DNA of 24,267 nt from Eimeria necatrix. Its lineage: Eukaryota > Apicomplexa > Conoidasida > Eucoccidiorida > Eimeriidae. The notes under the pieces are model-generated. The model had not been told where the DNA came from. It was given only the letters and a program-made list of their open reading frames with translations, and ran no database searches. A program made the translations under genes and the position numbers. Below are positions 1 through 11,600 of this stretch, one piece after another (the first letter of the stretch is position 1; each line of letters starts with the position of its first letter). The stretch covers positions 15,001 through 39,267 of the forward strand of contig NW_013653524.1 of assembly GCF_000499385.1 (NCBI RefSeq). The letters are read 5' to 3'.

Positions 1-144
1 CTGCGTCTGGCTCTTCAGCAGCAGCAAGAATGGGCTGTGGGGCTGTCTTTGCATAAGCTCTGGAAATAAAAGTAGAAGTCCAAGTTAGTTTGCTGCTGCT
101 GTCGACTCCCTTGAGGAAGGCCTGCGCGTCGGTGGCCCCGGGGA

Positions 145-185
<41 letters not shown>

Positions 186-566
186 GGCGTGGGCACCAGG
201 CGCAGCTGCTGCAGCAGCTGCAGGCTGCGGCTGCTGCTGCTGCTGCTGCCCCGCTGCTCGGGAAGCGGCGGCAGTTTTGTTTTTTGAGTTTCTTCAAAAA
301 GTTTTTCTTTTTCTTTTAATTTAATTCTTTTTCGGACAAGTCGGCCATCTGCTGCTTCCACGAAGCCCTGCGGCAGCGCGTCGCCCGCGAAAATGTTTTG
401 CTGCTGCTGCTGCAGCAGCAGCTGCTGCTGCTCGTGTTCTTCCCGTTCCTGCTGCCGCCGCGACGCCTTTGCTGCTGCTGCTGCTGCTGCTGCGGGCCCC
501 GCCGCCAGCCGCGCGAAGCCCTTCCCCCGCGCTGCTGCTCCTGCTGCTGCTGCTGCTGCTGCAGCG

Positions 567-602
<36 letters not shown>

Positions 603-776
603 CGCGAGAAGCACACGCGCAGCAGCCCGTCCGAGCAGCAGCAAACCAAATCTCCCGTGTCTGCATGCCACTGAATTGCTGTTGGTGCTGCAGCAGCAAA
701 CTCAACAGCAAAAGCTGCTTTCCCCGTTTTGCTGCAGTACCCCCGCAGCTCCCCGCAAAACCCCCGCCGCCGCCCC

Positions 777-839
<63 letters not shown>

Positions 840-1076
840 GTGGCCGTGCAGACGAAGCGGCCGCAGGGAGAAACAGCAACTCCTTGCTGCGGAAAAGCTG
901 TTGGCAAGTTTGGAATTCGAAAAACTTCTTTTGAAAACTTTCGAAGATCAAAAAGACAAAGAGATCCGTCAAGTCCTCGGGTGTACAGACACCTGCCGTC
1001 AGCAGCAAAGGCCATGGCAGCAACCCCACACTCGGTGTCTCGGGGCGCCGCGGCCATGCCCATGAAGCGGCCCCGC

Positions 1077-1115
<39 letters not shown>

Positions 1116-1740
1116 AGCAGGTGGGCGGGGGGGTGCGCGAGGCGCAGGATGAGGTCGGGTTTGCTGCTGCGCGCTGCTGCTGCTGCTGCTGCTGCGCCCC
1201 ACAGCTGCAGCGAGCCGTCGCTGCAGCCGGCGACGACGGCGTTTGCTGCTGCTGCTGCTGGCGCGTACAAGCAGCAGCAGCAAGTGCAGTTGTTGCTGCA
1301 GCAGCCCCTGCTGTCGAGGGCCTTCAAGCAGCAAACTGCTGCCAAGGACTGGTCCATGCCGCAGCAAGGACCCCACAAGTCCCACAACCTGCAAGTCCCA
1401 TCTGCTGCTGCTGTCAGGAAGCAGTTTGCTGCAGCAGCATGGAAGCAAATATCCCGGACTGCATGCGTGTGGCCCTTCGTGCTGCTGCAGTCCCTGATGT
1501 ACTGGTCGCCCCGCGTGGTTTGCTGCAGCAGCAAACCCTCGCTGCTCAGCAGGTAGCAGCAGCTGCTGCCGCTGCTGACCCCCAGCAGCCCCCTGCTGCT
1601 GCTGCTGCTGCCGTACGCCAAGCAGCAAATCCGCTGCTGCTGCTGCACACTTACCGACTTGTAATAATCCAAAGTCCGCAAACTCCCCGCAGAATTCAAG
1701 TCAAACAAACGCACCACTCCGTCCGCGCTCCCGCTCGCCT

Positions 1741-1808
<68 letters not shown>

Positions 1809-1936
1809 GCCGGCGGCGAAAACGGCATGGAGATACAACAGGCGGTTGACGCGCTGCAGCAGCAGCAGCAGTGCCGCTGCTGCTCTACGTGGTGAAGTGC
1901 GGCAGCAGCAGCAGCAACACAAAGGAAAGACACGCT

Positions 1937-2012
<76 letters not shown>

Positions 2013-2338
2013 GCAAAGCGAGGAAAAGGAGAAGCAAAAGAAAGGCACCACTGCAGATACACCGCAGCCTCCCAAAGCAGCTGTCAGTACACTTCAAATC
2101 CGTCATAAACAATTCAATTTAATTAATTTAATTAATTTAATTTAATTTAATTAATTTAATTTAATTAATTTAATTTAATTAATTTAATTTAATTTAATTT
2201 AATTAATTTAATTAATTTAATTTAATTAATTATTTATTTGCAAAGAAATACCAAATGGGTCCCAGCGGCCGAAAGGCGAAAAGCCGTGGTGGATGTGGGG
2301 CCGTGGCAGTCCAGCGAGAAGCGGCCATACAGAGGCAG

Positions 2339-2382
<44 letters not shown>

Positions 2383-2525
2383 AGTCTGCTGCTGCTGCTG
2401 CTGCTGCTGCGTCTGCTGCTGCTGCTGCGTCTGCTGCTGCTGCGTCTGCTGCGCCTTCTCGCCAGCCAGCAAACACCGGGGACAGCCACGGGTCCAACTC
2501 CTCATACAAGCCTGTGTTCACCAGC

Positions 2526-2558
<33 letters not shown>

Positions 2559-2819
2559 GCAGCAGCAGCAGCAGCAGCAGCATCTGCTGAAGGCTCTCTC
2601 TTCGTGAGAGAGTCGAGGGCCCTGCTGCTGCTGCTGCTGGCGCGCGTGCTGCTGCTGTTGCTGCGCTTCCCGCTGCTGCTGCTCCTGCTGCTCTTTTTGC
2701 TGCGCCCCTTCGGCTGCAGCAGCAGCTCGCCCCCGAAGCTGGAGGGAAGGCCCATAGCAGCAAGAGCAGCAGCAGCAGATTCGTCAACTGCAACATCATC
2801 TTCTTCGCTTTCCTCAGAC

Positions 2820-2866
<47 letters not shown>

Positions 2867-3136
2867 GGGAAGGTCCTCCGGGTCTTCTTCTTTGCAGCTT
2901 CTGAGGCCTCGCGGTGCTGCTGCTGCTGCTGCTGCTGCTGCTGTGCTCAACGGCCGCGGGCCGAAGCTGTCGTCGTCGCTGCTGCTGCTGTCTTCTGCAG
3001 CAGCAACTGTGCGTCGTGCTGCTGCTGCTGCTGCTGCTGCTGCTGCATGCCGCTGCTGCTGCTGCCGGTCCTTAGCTGCTGCAGCGTAGCTGCTGGTTTC
3101 GCGCAGCCGCCGCATTTCATCTTCGTCGCTCGACAT
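1..3136 (-). CDS. WDR70: WDR70-like WD40 repeat protein (partial, C-terminus beyond window)
   Basis: Two exons: 3136-2252 (295 codons) and 1738-1, joined in phase 0 by GTATTT and CTGCAG. Exon 1 starts MSSDEDEMRRLR and holds an acidic/Ser region ending SSSSDDDSFGPRPL, comparable to the WDR70 N-terminal SSDDELIGPPLP segment, then the start of the first WD repeat (CHGPTSTTAFRLSAAGTHL). Exon 2 continues it as ASGSADGVVRLFDL. Further blades show GDQYIRDCSSTKGHTHAV, AADGTCRLWDL, VVAGCSDGSLQLWG, TRGLDGSLCLFDLRKF and the SGK-type loop GYCSKTGK. The C-terminal tail keeps the WDR70 signatures RLVRKRIKLKEKEKLFEE and SRAYAKTAPQP. Poly-Gln and poly-Ala tracts interrupt loops between blades (about 20 Gln near 779-838). 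WDR70 is a nuclear protein linked in other eukaryotes to CRL4-dependent chromatin and DNA repair; that role is inferred here. The stretch from 111 to 65 ends TTTATTTCCAG and could hold a small intron, but the frame is open without one. Confidence 0.85.
779..838 (-). repeat. Long CAG (sense) tract coding about 20 Gln inside WDR70
   Basis: Twenty uninterrupted CTG on the plus strand. It inserts poly-Gln directly after RFVCTAT, between two strands of a WD blade, before RGRRRGFCGEL. Shorter Ala and Gln tracts occur at 1079-1114, 1172-1195 and 541-600. Confidence 0.9.
1739..2251 (-). other. WDR70 intron rich in CTG (sense) and AATTT repeats
   Basis: This segment separates two halves of one WD repeat, so it must be intronic. 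In the gene's sense it holds two long CTG arrays (plus-strand CAG at 1741-1806 and 1941-2014) and an AT-only array. The longest CTG array abuts the acceptor CTGCAG and may serve as its pyrimidine-rich tract. Reading frames are open across parts of it, but none joins the WD repeat correctly. Confidence 0.75.
2113..2236. repeat. AT-only array of AATTTA/ATTA units
   Basis: About 120 bp made almost only of TTTAATT and TTTAATTAA units with variable phasing. It lies inside the WDR70 intron near the donor. It is nearly self-complementary, so it could form cruciform or slipped structures, and it contrasts sharply with the GC-rich triplets on either side. Confidence 0.9.
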
Positions 3137-3147
3137 GGTGCTGCAGG

Positions 3148-3202
<55 letters not shown>

Positions 3203-3318
3203 TCAGTTGCCGCAGCTGCTGCTGCAGCTGCTGCTGCCTTTTACTCTGCTGCTTCTGCTTCTGCTGCTTCGTGGCTGCCGTGTTTGTCCCCGAAGTGTCA
3301 CCGACTGCTCTTCCCGAC

Positions 3319-3353
<35 letters not shown>

Positions 3354-3884
3354 AGCTCGGAAGTGCTGTTTGGATACAGGGATTGCTGCAGCAAGGAGGA
3401 AGCAGCAAAAAACAAAAAGAAAAACGGAAGGATTTGGAAGATTATGAGGCGTAATAGCTGCTGGCGGTGCTGCAGCAGCTTCTGCTGCATGCGCAGGAGC
3501 ACAGCAGCAGCAGCAGCGGCTGCTGCTGCTGCTGCAGGTCCACCCCTGCTGCTGCTGCAGGTCCACCCTGCTGCAGGTGCTCGGATAAACGTGCAGCGCA
3601 GAAATCTTTAATTTGAATTGGCTTTTATAAGTTATCGAGCAGCTAGCTAGACTGCTGCTTATTAGCAGCAGCAGCAGCAACAGCAGCAGCAAACAGCTGC
3701 TAGAACGGGCGAGATGAGCCTGCTGCTGCTGCTGCTGCCGCTGCTGCTGCTGCTGCTGCTGCAGGTCATGCTGCGACTCGCTTAAGATCCCATTCTCTCA
3801 GTCCTCTTTTTTGCTGTAGCGCAGGTGTCGCCGCTGTGCTGCTGCTGCTGCCGCTGCTGCATGTGTTACAACTGACTCGCAGCA

Positions 3885-3922
<38 letters not shown>

Positions 3923-4474
3923 CACAGCTGACGAAGCAGCAGCAGGCCTTAAAACCCCGAAACCTTCTCGGGCTCACCTGTAATGTAGCAGCAGCACGTA
4001 ATTCGACACACACTTGAGGCAGCAGCAGCAGCTGCTGCTGCAGCAAGAGCAGCTATAGCAGCTGCTGCTTCAGCAGCAGCTGCTTCAGCAGCAGCTGCAG
4101 CAGCAGCTGCTGCAGCAGCAGCAGCTTCCACTGTAGCAACACTGCAGCAGCCGCAGCAGCGGCAGCGACTGTAGCAACATTCTCACCAGCTCTGGCAGCA
4201 GCAGCAGCAGCGGCGCAGCTAGCAGCAGCAGCAGCCGAACTTTTGACGCTGCTGCATTAGTAGCAGCAGCAGCTGCTGCAGACAGCAGCAGCAGCAGCAA
4301 CAGCAGCAACAGCAGCAGAGGCAGCAGTTGCTGCCTCTGCACTTGCTCCACAGCAGCACCAACACTAACTGAAAATCCCGCAAGCCGAACAAAGCAGCAG
4401 CCGCAGCAGCAACTGCAGCAGCAGCAGCAGCAGCAAGCTGTGCAGAACGAACTCTCCCCGAACATCAGCAGAGC

Positions 4475-4512
<38 letters not shown>

Positions 4513-4567
4513 CCAGGAAGAGCTGCAGCAGCAGCAGCTGCTGCTGCAGCTGCCGCGTGAAGCGGCC
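3137..4567. promoter_or_regulatory. Divergent intergenic region between WDR70 and the GRAM-VASt gene
   Basis: Starts of two genes transcribed away from each other flank this 1.4 kb. It holds many short CAG/CTG blocks (3152-3205, 3321-3352, 3721-3762, 3880-3920, 4017-4125, 4478-4510) mixed with less repetitive DNA such as 3598-3660 and 3945-4015. Both strands are open in several frames because the triplets lack stops, but I see no conserved domain. It may contain 5' UTRs, promoters, or an N-terminal extension of either gene. Confidence 0.45.
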
Positions 4568-4623
4568 ATGCGGCCCCTTCTCTCGCAGCGTGCTGCTGCT
4601 GCTTGGATAAGGAGGAGTAATAG

Positions 4624-4659
<36 letters not shown>

Positions 4660-5513
4660 AAGCAGCCGGAGCAGCAGCAGAGGAATTATATGTGTCTCGG
4701 CGGAGGCTCCGCTGGCTGCTCATTTGCTGCTGCTGCATGCAGAGCAGCAGCAGCAGCAGCAGCTAGCGGACTTTTTCGAGGCCTGTGCTGCTGCTGAGAG
4801 GCAGCTATGCAGCAGCCTTTCAGCAGCAGCAGCAGCACTGAGGGCGCGGTGCACTGCAGCAGCAGCAAAAGCCAGCTGCTGCTCGTGTAGCTGCTGCAGC
4901 AGCAGCTGCAGCGCCCTGCAACAAGCCTCGGCAGCTTGCGACAGCAGCAGCAGCAGCAGCAGCAGCAAAGGCCTCCAGACAAGTGAGGCAGCATCAGCAG
5001 CAGCAGCAGCAGCTAGAGTTGCTGCTGCTGAGCAGCCTGGTGTCTTTTCGGACGTACAGAGGCTAGCAGCAGCAGCAGCAGCCGCTGCAGCACCGGCAGC
5101 AGCAACAGCAGCAGCAGCAGATGGAGAAGCGCAGCAGCAGCAGCCACGTCTTAGCTGTGTCAGCTGCAGCAGCAAAGAACATTTTTTGGCGCTGCTGCTG
5201 CTGCTCCTGCAGAAGCAGCAGCAGCAGCATGGTGCTGCTGCTGAGCAGTTCCAGCAGGAAGCAGCAGCAGCTGCAGCGCAGCGGCAGGCTCTTCGGCAGC
5301 AGCAGCAGCAGCTGCAGCAGCTGCAGCAGCAGATCGCCAGCAGCTTAAGGCAAGCGCAGCAGAGCGACGCAGCAGCAGCAGCTCGCTACACAGCAGCAGC
5401 AGCAGCAGCAGAGGAATCCCTGGAGGCGGTTCAGGCTGCTGCTGCTGCTGCAGCACAGCGCCGGCAACAGCAGCACCGCCAGCTGCAGCAGCAGCAGCAG
5501 CAGCAGCTGTACA

Positions 5514-5544
<31 letters not shown>

Positions 5545-6497
5545 CACTGAAAGAAGGAGAAGCCGCATTCAGGTGTCTCTGGCCCTGCGGGCTCTGCAGC
5601 AGCTTTTGAGTGTACGTACAGCTCGTGCTGCAGCAGAGGCTGCTGCGCAGCAGCAGATCTGCTGCCGCTTTGCTTCGCTCGAGCAGCAGCTGCAGCAGCG
5701 GCTGCAGCAGCAGCAGCAGCAGCAGCAGCAAGTCCTCAGGCTCCTCAGGGTGCTGCTGCAGCACGAGTCGCTGGCCCTGCAGCAGACAGAGCGTCCTGCT
5801 GCTGCGCAGCAGCAGCAGCTACAGGCAGCGCTGGCTGCTGCTGCTGCTGCTGCTGCTCCTGCTGCTGCAGCAGCCGCAACAGGACATTCACCCGCAAATG
5901 GCTCACCGGACCCCTCCAGCAGCAGCAGCAGCAGCAGCTGCAGCGCAGCAGAGCGCTTTGCTGCTGCTGCTGCTGCAGCAAAGCAGCAAACCGAAAGGAC
6001 AAGAAGCAGCAGCAAAACTGCAAAGCTTGTGCATGCGCTGGCGCAGTCTGTGGCTGAGGCTTTGGGGGAGTATGTTCGGCAGCTGCGCGTTGCTGCTGCA
6101 GCAGCAGCAGAGCAGCAGCAGCAGCAGCAGCAGCAACAGCAACACAAGTACACAGACGTGCAGCGGCAGCTGCAGCAGCGCATGTCCCCTCCGCAGTCGC
6201 CGCAGGGGCTGCTGCTGCTACTGCAGCAGCAGCAGCAGCAGCAGCAGCAGGCAACAGCCGCCGCTGCCACTGTCAGATGGGCAGAGTATGCAAGCGCTTG
6301 CAGAACAGCAGCAGCAGCAGCAGAGCAGCAGCAGCAGCAGTGGAACGACGCAGCAGCACAGCTGCAGCTTCGGGTAGTGCCGCAGCTAGAAGTAGCAGCA
6401 AGCAAACTCAAAACAGCAGCCCTGCTGCTGCAGCAGCTGCAGCAGCAGCAGCGGGCGTCAGCAGCACAGACAAAGACCTTGCAGCCGTCGCCTCCTG

Positions 6498-6528
<31 letters not shown>

Positions 6529-7012
6529 AGATGGAGGGCTCGGCTGTTCTGCTGCTGGCGCTGCTGCTGCCTGGAGCAGCAGCAGCAGCACGCGGGGCTC
6601 GGTGCCTCTAGATGCTGAGGGGACTTCTGGGAAGCAGCAGCAGCAGCTGCAGCAGCAGCAGCAGCAGCTGCAAATGGAGTTTCAGGAAGAGTTGCTGCTG
6701 CAGCAGGAGCCGCCGCAGCAGCACAGAGACCAGCAGTTACTCGCAGCAGAGCGGATGCTGCATGCAGCAGCAGCAGCAGCAGCAAAGGAAGAGGCGCAGC
6801 AGCTGCTGCTGTGCCTCACGCAGCTGCGGCTCTTGTCCACAGCAGCAAGCAAAGCTGCTGCTGCTGGCTCTGCAGATCTGCATGCTGTAGCTGCAGCAGC
6901 AGCAGCAGGAGCGGAGGCAGAGCAGCAGCAGCAGCAGCAGCAGCAAGCCACTGAGCTGCTTGCTGCTGCACTCGGGGTGCCAGAAGACCAATTCGCATGC
7001 TCCACTCCAACC

Positions 7013-7049
<37 letters not shown>

Positions 7050-7574
7050 GCAGTGCAGCAGTTGCTGCCAAAGACAGCGCCTTGGAGCAGTGCAGCAGCA
7101 GCAACGGAAGTATGTATAGGGGGCACTGCAGCAGCAGCAGGAAGCAGCAGCAGCATGCCGAGGTGCCTCGGCATGCTGCTGCTGCTTTCTGCTGCTGCTG
7201 CTGCTGCTGCTTTCTGCTGCTGCTTTCTGCTGCTGCTTTCTGCTGCTGCTGTGGTTTGCTGCTTCTGCTGTTTTCTGCTGCTGTTGGTGCCGTTGTGCAT
7301 GCTATTGCTTCTGCTGCTGCTGCTGCTGCTGCTACTACCTCCCAATTGTGGTCTGCTGCTGTTTGTGTGTTTGCTGCTGCTGTTTCTGCTGCTGCAGCTC
7401 CGCCTGCAGCAGCACCGGCGTTGGCTTGGTGGCTGCAGAAGGTCCATATTGTCTCCAGCAGCTGCAGCAGCAGCAGCAGCTGCTGCTGCTGCTGCAGCTG
7501 CGGCAGCAATGATTCCTTTTTTGCCGGTCTGCCGCTGCTGGAGAGAGAAACGAGCCGACTGGCCCGAAAGGTTA

Positions 7575-7607
<33 letters not shown>

Positions 7608-7911
7608 CGTGCTTTTGCTGCTGCTGCTGCTGGTGAATCCCTTGATTAAAGAACAATGTGGCAGTGCTTGTTCCATCGATCTCGCTGCTGCTGCTGCTGC
7701 TGCTGCTGCGGATTTCGCTGCTTCCGCCATAGGCCAACACGCGGGCGCGGCAGCAGCAACAGCAGCAGCAACAGCAGCAGCAACAGCAGCAGCAACAGCA
7801 GCAACAGCAGGGCAGCAGACGCAGCAGCTGCTCGGATGAGTCCTACTTGCGTGGCCCTACTTACAGCAGAAGCAGCAGCTTCGAGAGCTACGGCTTCGCA
7901 GCGAGCAGCAG

Positions 7912-7961
<50 letters not shown>

Positions 7962-8248
7962 GCAGCAGCAGGAGAAGCAGCAGAGGACGGCGAAGCAGCA
8001 AAATGGACTTCTCCTCACCCCTCCAGCAGTACCCCAGCGGGCCGGCAGCAGCAGCAGAGCGAGAAGACACGCCAGCAGCAGCAGCAGCAGCAGCGTCAGC
8101 ACCAGCAGCAGCAGCGCCAGCAGCAGCAGCGCCAGCAGCAGCAGCAGCAGCACCAGCAGCAGCAGCAGCAGCAGCGAGAAGTCTTGTCGTCAGCGCCAGC
8201 TCTCCTGCTCTTGTTTCGTCTTCATCTGAGTCTGATTGGGTGCGCGGG

Positions 8249-8295
<47 letters not shown>

Positions 8296-8409
8296 GCCTG
8301 CAGCTGCTGCTACGCTAGAGGGCGACAGCGTGTCTTTGAGAGATTTGGACTCCCTGAAAGTCTTGAGTTTCAATTTGGCTTCCTCAACAGAAGCCTCAAC
8401 AGCTCCTGG

Positions 8410-8457
<48 letters not shown>

Positions 8458-8594
8458 TGTGGCCGGCAGCCGCGGCACTGCAGCGCCAGCAGCAGCAGGC
8501 CATAAGCCGCGCAGCAGCAGCAGCAACAGCAACAGCAGCAGCTGCAGCTCGTCCCTGTCGCTGGCTGACGAGCGAGCCCCAGGCGTCGGCCTCC

Positions 8595-8641
<47 letters not shown>

Positions 8642-8769
8642 ACTGCAGCAGCAAGTGCCCAGCCCCCCCTAAGAGGAATGTTTTCTGGCCCCTTTATTTG
8701 GTCTTCGCGATTTCGCAGAGAAGCGCAGCTCTCTTTGGACGGACGCCGTGCTGCAGCAGCAACGGCAAG

Positions 8770-8823
<54 letters not shown>

Positions 8824-8909
8824 GGGGTTTAGTTGCCGCTGGGGGTTGTGCGTTGGTGCGCGAGGCAGCGAAGGGTTGCTGCTTCTGCGGCAGAGTTCAC
8901 AGTCGACTT

Positions 8910-8968
<59 letters not shown>

Positions 8969-9147
8969 GTGCTGCTGCTGCTGCTGCTCAGGGCGGGCCA
9001 CTGCGGTCCCTGCGATCGGAAGGCGACAGCAGCTCTTGGTCAGCTGCTGCTGCTCCTGCTGCTGCTCCTGCTGCTGCTGCTGTTCCTGCTGCTCCTGCTG
9101 CTCCTGAGGCTCTGCGGCAAGATGAATTTCTTCAGAGGTAAAACCCT

Positions 9148-9192
<45 letters not shown>

Positions 9193-9434
9193 GCAGAACT
9201 ACTGGCAGCTTCAGTAGCCGCAGCAGCAACGGACACTGCGGCTGCTGCCAACGATGCCGCTTGGCTTCTGCTGCAGCAGCTCTCGCAGGTTGTTGGTTCC
9301 TAGGGTTTAGGGTTTAGGGTTTAGGGTTTAGGGTTTAGGGTTTAGGGTTTACGAATGCCATTGCAGGTTCGGGATTCGCGATTTCGTGCTGCAGTCGTAC
9401 AGCTGCGCCCTTAGCAGACGCATACTGCTCCAGG

Positions 9435-9490
<56 letters not shown>

Positions 9491-10983
9491 TTGCTGCTGC
9501 TGCCGAGGGTTTTGTTCTTGAGCGCAGCAGCCACAGTACAGCTTCGCCTGTAGCCGCCGCGGCTCCGGGTCAGGGTTTAGCGCCCCCTAGGGTTTAGGGC
9601 GTAGGGTTTAGGGTCTAGGGTTTAGGGTTTAGGGTTTAGGGTTTAGGGTTTAGGGTTTGGGGTTTGCAGGGCCGCTTGTACGTGACGCAAAGCCGCCTCG
9701 CGTTTGTTTCTCTTTTCAACGAAGCAACTTTATTTGGTCAAGAAACAGTTTTGCTGTTTGACTTCTTGAATGTTGCTGCCATCAAGTACTTCCAAACCCT
9801 AAACCCTAAACCCTAAACCCTAAACCCTAAACCCTAGGCCCTCCGGCGTAAACCCTCGGCCCTGCGGAGCCAGCGCCGCGAAGCTCGAGGCTGCAGCCGC
9901 TGCAGCGTTTTCACTCCTAAACCCTAAACCCTCAACTGCCCCCTGGACTTAAATGCTCAAACCCTAAACCCTAAACCCTAAACCCTAAACCCCAAGCCTT
10001 AAAATCCTCCTTAGGCGCTTTCTCTCCCAGCGGGGCCCTTTGCCACTGGTCGTTGCCGAAGTAGACAGGGCGGAGGAGGGTTTAGGGTTTAGGGTTCAGG
10101 GATTAGGGCTTAGGGTTTAGGGTTTAGGGTTTAGGGTTTAGGGTTTAGGGTTTAGGGTTTGGCTCAGGAAGAGGACGAACGCCATTTTCTTCGACAACAG
10201 CATCGAGTTTGAGTTGGAGAATGGAGAGAGGCATTTCTTTGCCACTTTTATCAACAGAGACAAAGTTCGTTATTCGCTCTTTTAGGGTTTAGGGTTTAGG
10301 GTTTAGGGTTTAGGGTTTGGGATTCTGGGCGCTTCACTCGGTTTTCAGTATCCCTTGCGTTGTATACGCTATTGCTGCTGCGGTTGCTGCTGCCGTTGCT
10401 GCTATTGCTGCTGCTGCTGCTGCTGCCGTTGCTGCTATTGCTGCTGCTGCTGCTGCTGCCTTGGTGGCGGCTGCTGTTGCCATCAATGCTGTTGCTGCTG
10501 CTGCTGCTGCTTTTGCTGCTGCTGCTGCTGCTGCTCTTGGGGGACTTCTTTTCTTCTATATCTTGCTGCTTTCAACTTCCCGTTGCAGTTTGCGTCGAAC
10601 CCTAAACACTAAACCCCAGAGCTATCCTGCCTCTTCTGAAGTTTCTTGGTGCCAAGGGTTTAGGGTTTAGGGTTTAGGGTTTAGGGTTTAGGGTCTAGGG
10701 TCTAGGGTTTGTGGTGTTCAGGCCTACGACTTTATAGTCGCGCTGTGGGAAATCTACAAGAAGATAGCGAAGCACGTAAGAGACAAAGCTGCCTTCTGCT
10801 TACTAGAATGCAGGGTTTAGGGTTTAGGGTTTAGGGTTTAGGGTTTAGGGTTTATGGTCGGGGGTTTGGGGTTTGATGGCGGTTTTTAGGGTTTGAGCTT
10901 AACGGCCCCATCTGCAATTTCTGAGGAAGCAGCAAAGACGGAAAAGAAGAGGGAGAGGAAGCTGAACATGCAGGAGGTGCTCA

Positions 10984-11037
<54 letters not shown>

Positions 11038-11352
11038 TCTGGTGCTGCGTAGCTACTGCTGCACTCGTGCTGCTGCTGCCTGCGTCCAGGTTTCTGAAGC
11101 ACGCCCGTACCCAACTGCAGCAGAGGTTGAAGCAGCAACAGCAGCAGCAGCAGCAGCAGCGGGGGACGACCCTGCAGCAGCAGCAGCAGCAGGAGCTGCA
11201 GCAGCAGCAGCAGCAGCAGATCTGCTGCGGCCTCTAGAAGAAAAGGGCAGCAGCTTTACTTGCGACGTTTCTCTCAAGGAGATTCTTGAAGCAGTTGTGC
11301 TGAACCCCGAGACAAGCCCCCTCACGAGGTTTGCTGCTGCTGCTGCTGCTGC

Positions 11353-11413
<61 letters not shown>

Positions 11414-11559
11414 TGTGTTGTTGCTGCGTCTGCTGGAGCTTTTGCAGCTGTGGTTGCTGCAGCTGCTGATGCCATTCTTGCTGCTGCTCTTGCTGAGGCA
11501 GCTGCAGCTATGGATGTTTGCTGCAGCAGTTTCTGCTGTTGGTTTTCCTCCTTCCTTAT

Positions 11560-11600
<41 letters not shown>

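Larger units (their letters stand above)
9113..10775 (+). other. GRAM domain encoded on five exons
   Basis: The end of exon 4 (RQDEFLQ) joins FGIRDFVLQSYSCALS and RRILLQ, then GRLYVTQSRLAFVSLF, then VAAIKKRTNAIFFDNSIEF, ELENGERHFFATFINRDK and AYDFIVALWEIYKKIAKH. This matches the GRAM consensus: SCAL..xILLQGRLY, the F.S strand, VxxIxK, NAI, the (Y/H)FFxSFxxRD block and the final LW helix. Every junction keeps phase (2, 0, 2, 0). The joined fit is strong evidence that the TTTAGGG and CCCTAAA blocks between the pieces are introns. Confidence 0.88.

Noticed and set aside
1646..1657. A 12-nt GTAAGTGTGCAG mini-intron in WDR70
   Set aside because: Too short to be spliced, and the frame is open through it with WD40 similarity on both sides.
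85..1922. Overlapping long open frames on both strands coding poly-Cys, poly-Leu and poly-Ala
   Set aside because: CAG and CTG triplets contain no stop in any of the six frames, so long frames arise automatically. Only the minus frame that carries the WD40 signatures was kept.
2234..3136. A separate gene for an acidic Ser-rich protein with an MGLPSSFG motif (as in trimethylguanosine synthase)
   Set aside because: Its end continues in phase into the WD repeat at 1738, and its acidic segment fits the WDR70 N-terminus.
4686..7740. Several minus-strand open frames opposite the first exon of the GRAM-VASt gene
   Set aside because: They are antisense shadows dominated by Cys, Leu and Ser runs, and none shows a domain.
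10317..10670. Open frames through a CTG block
   Set aside because: The block lies between two GRAM exons that fit together exactly without it.
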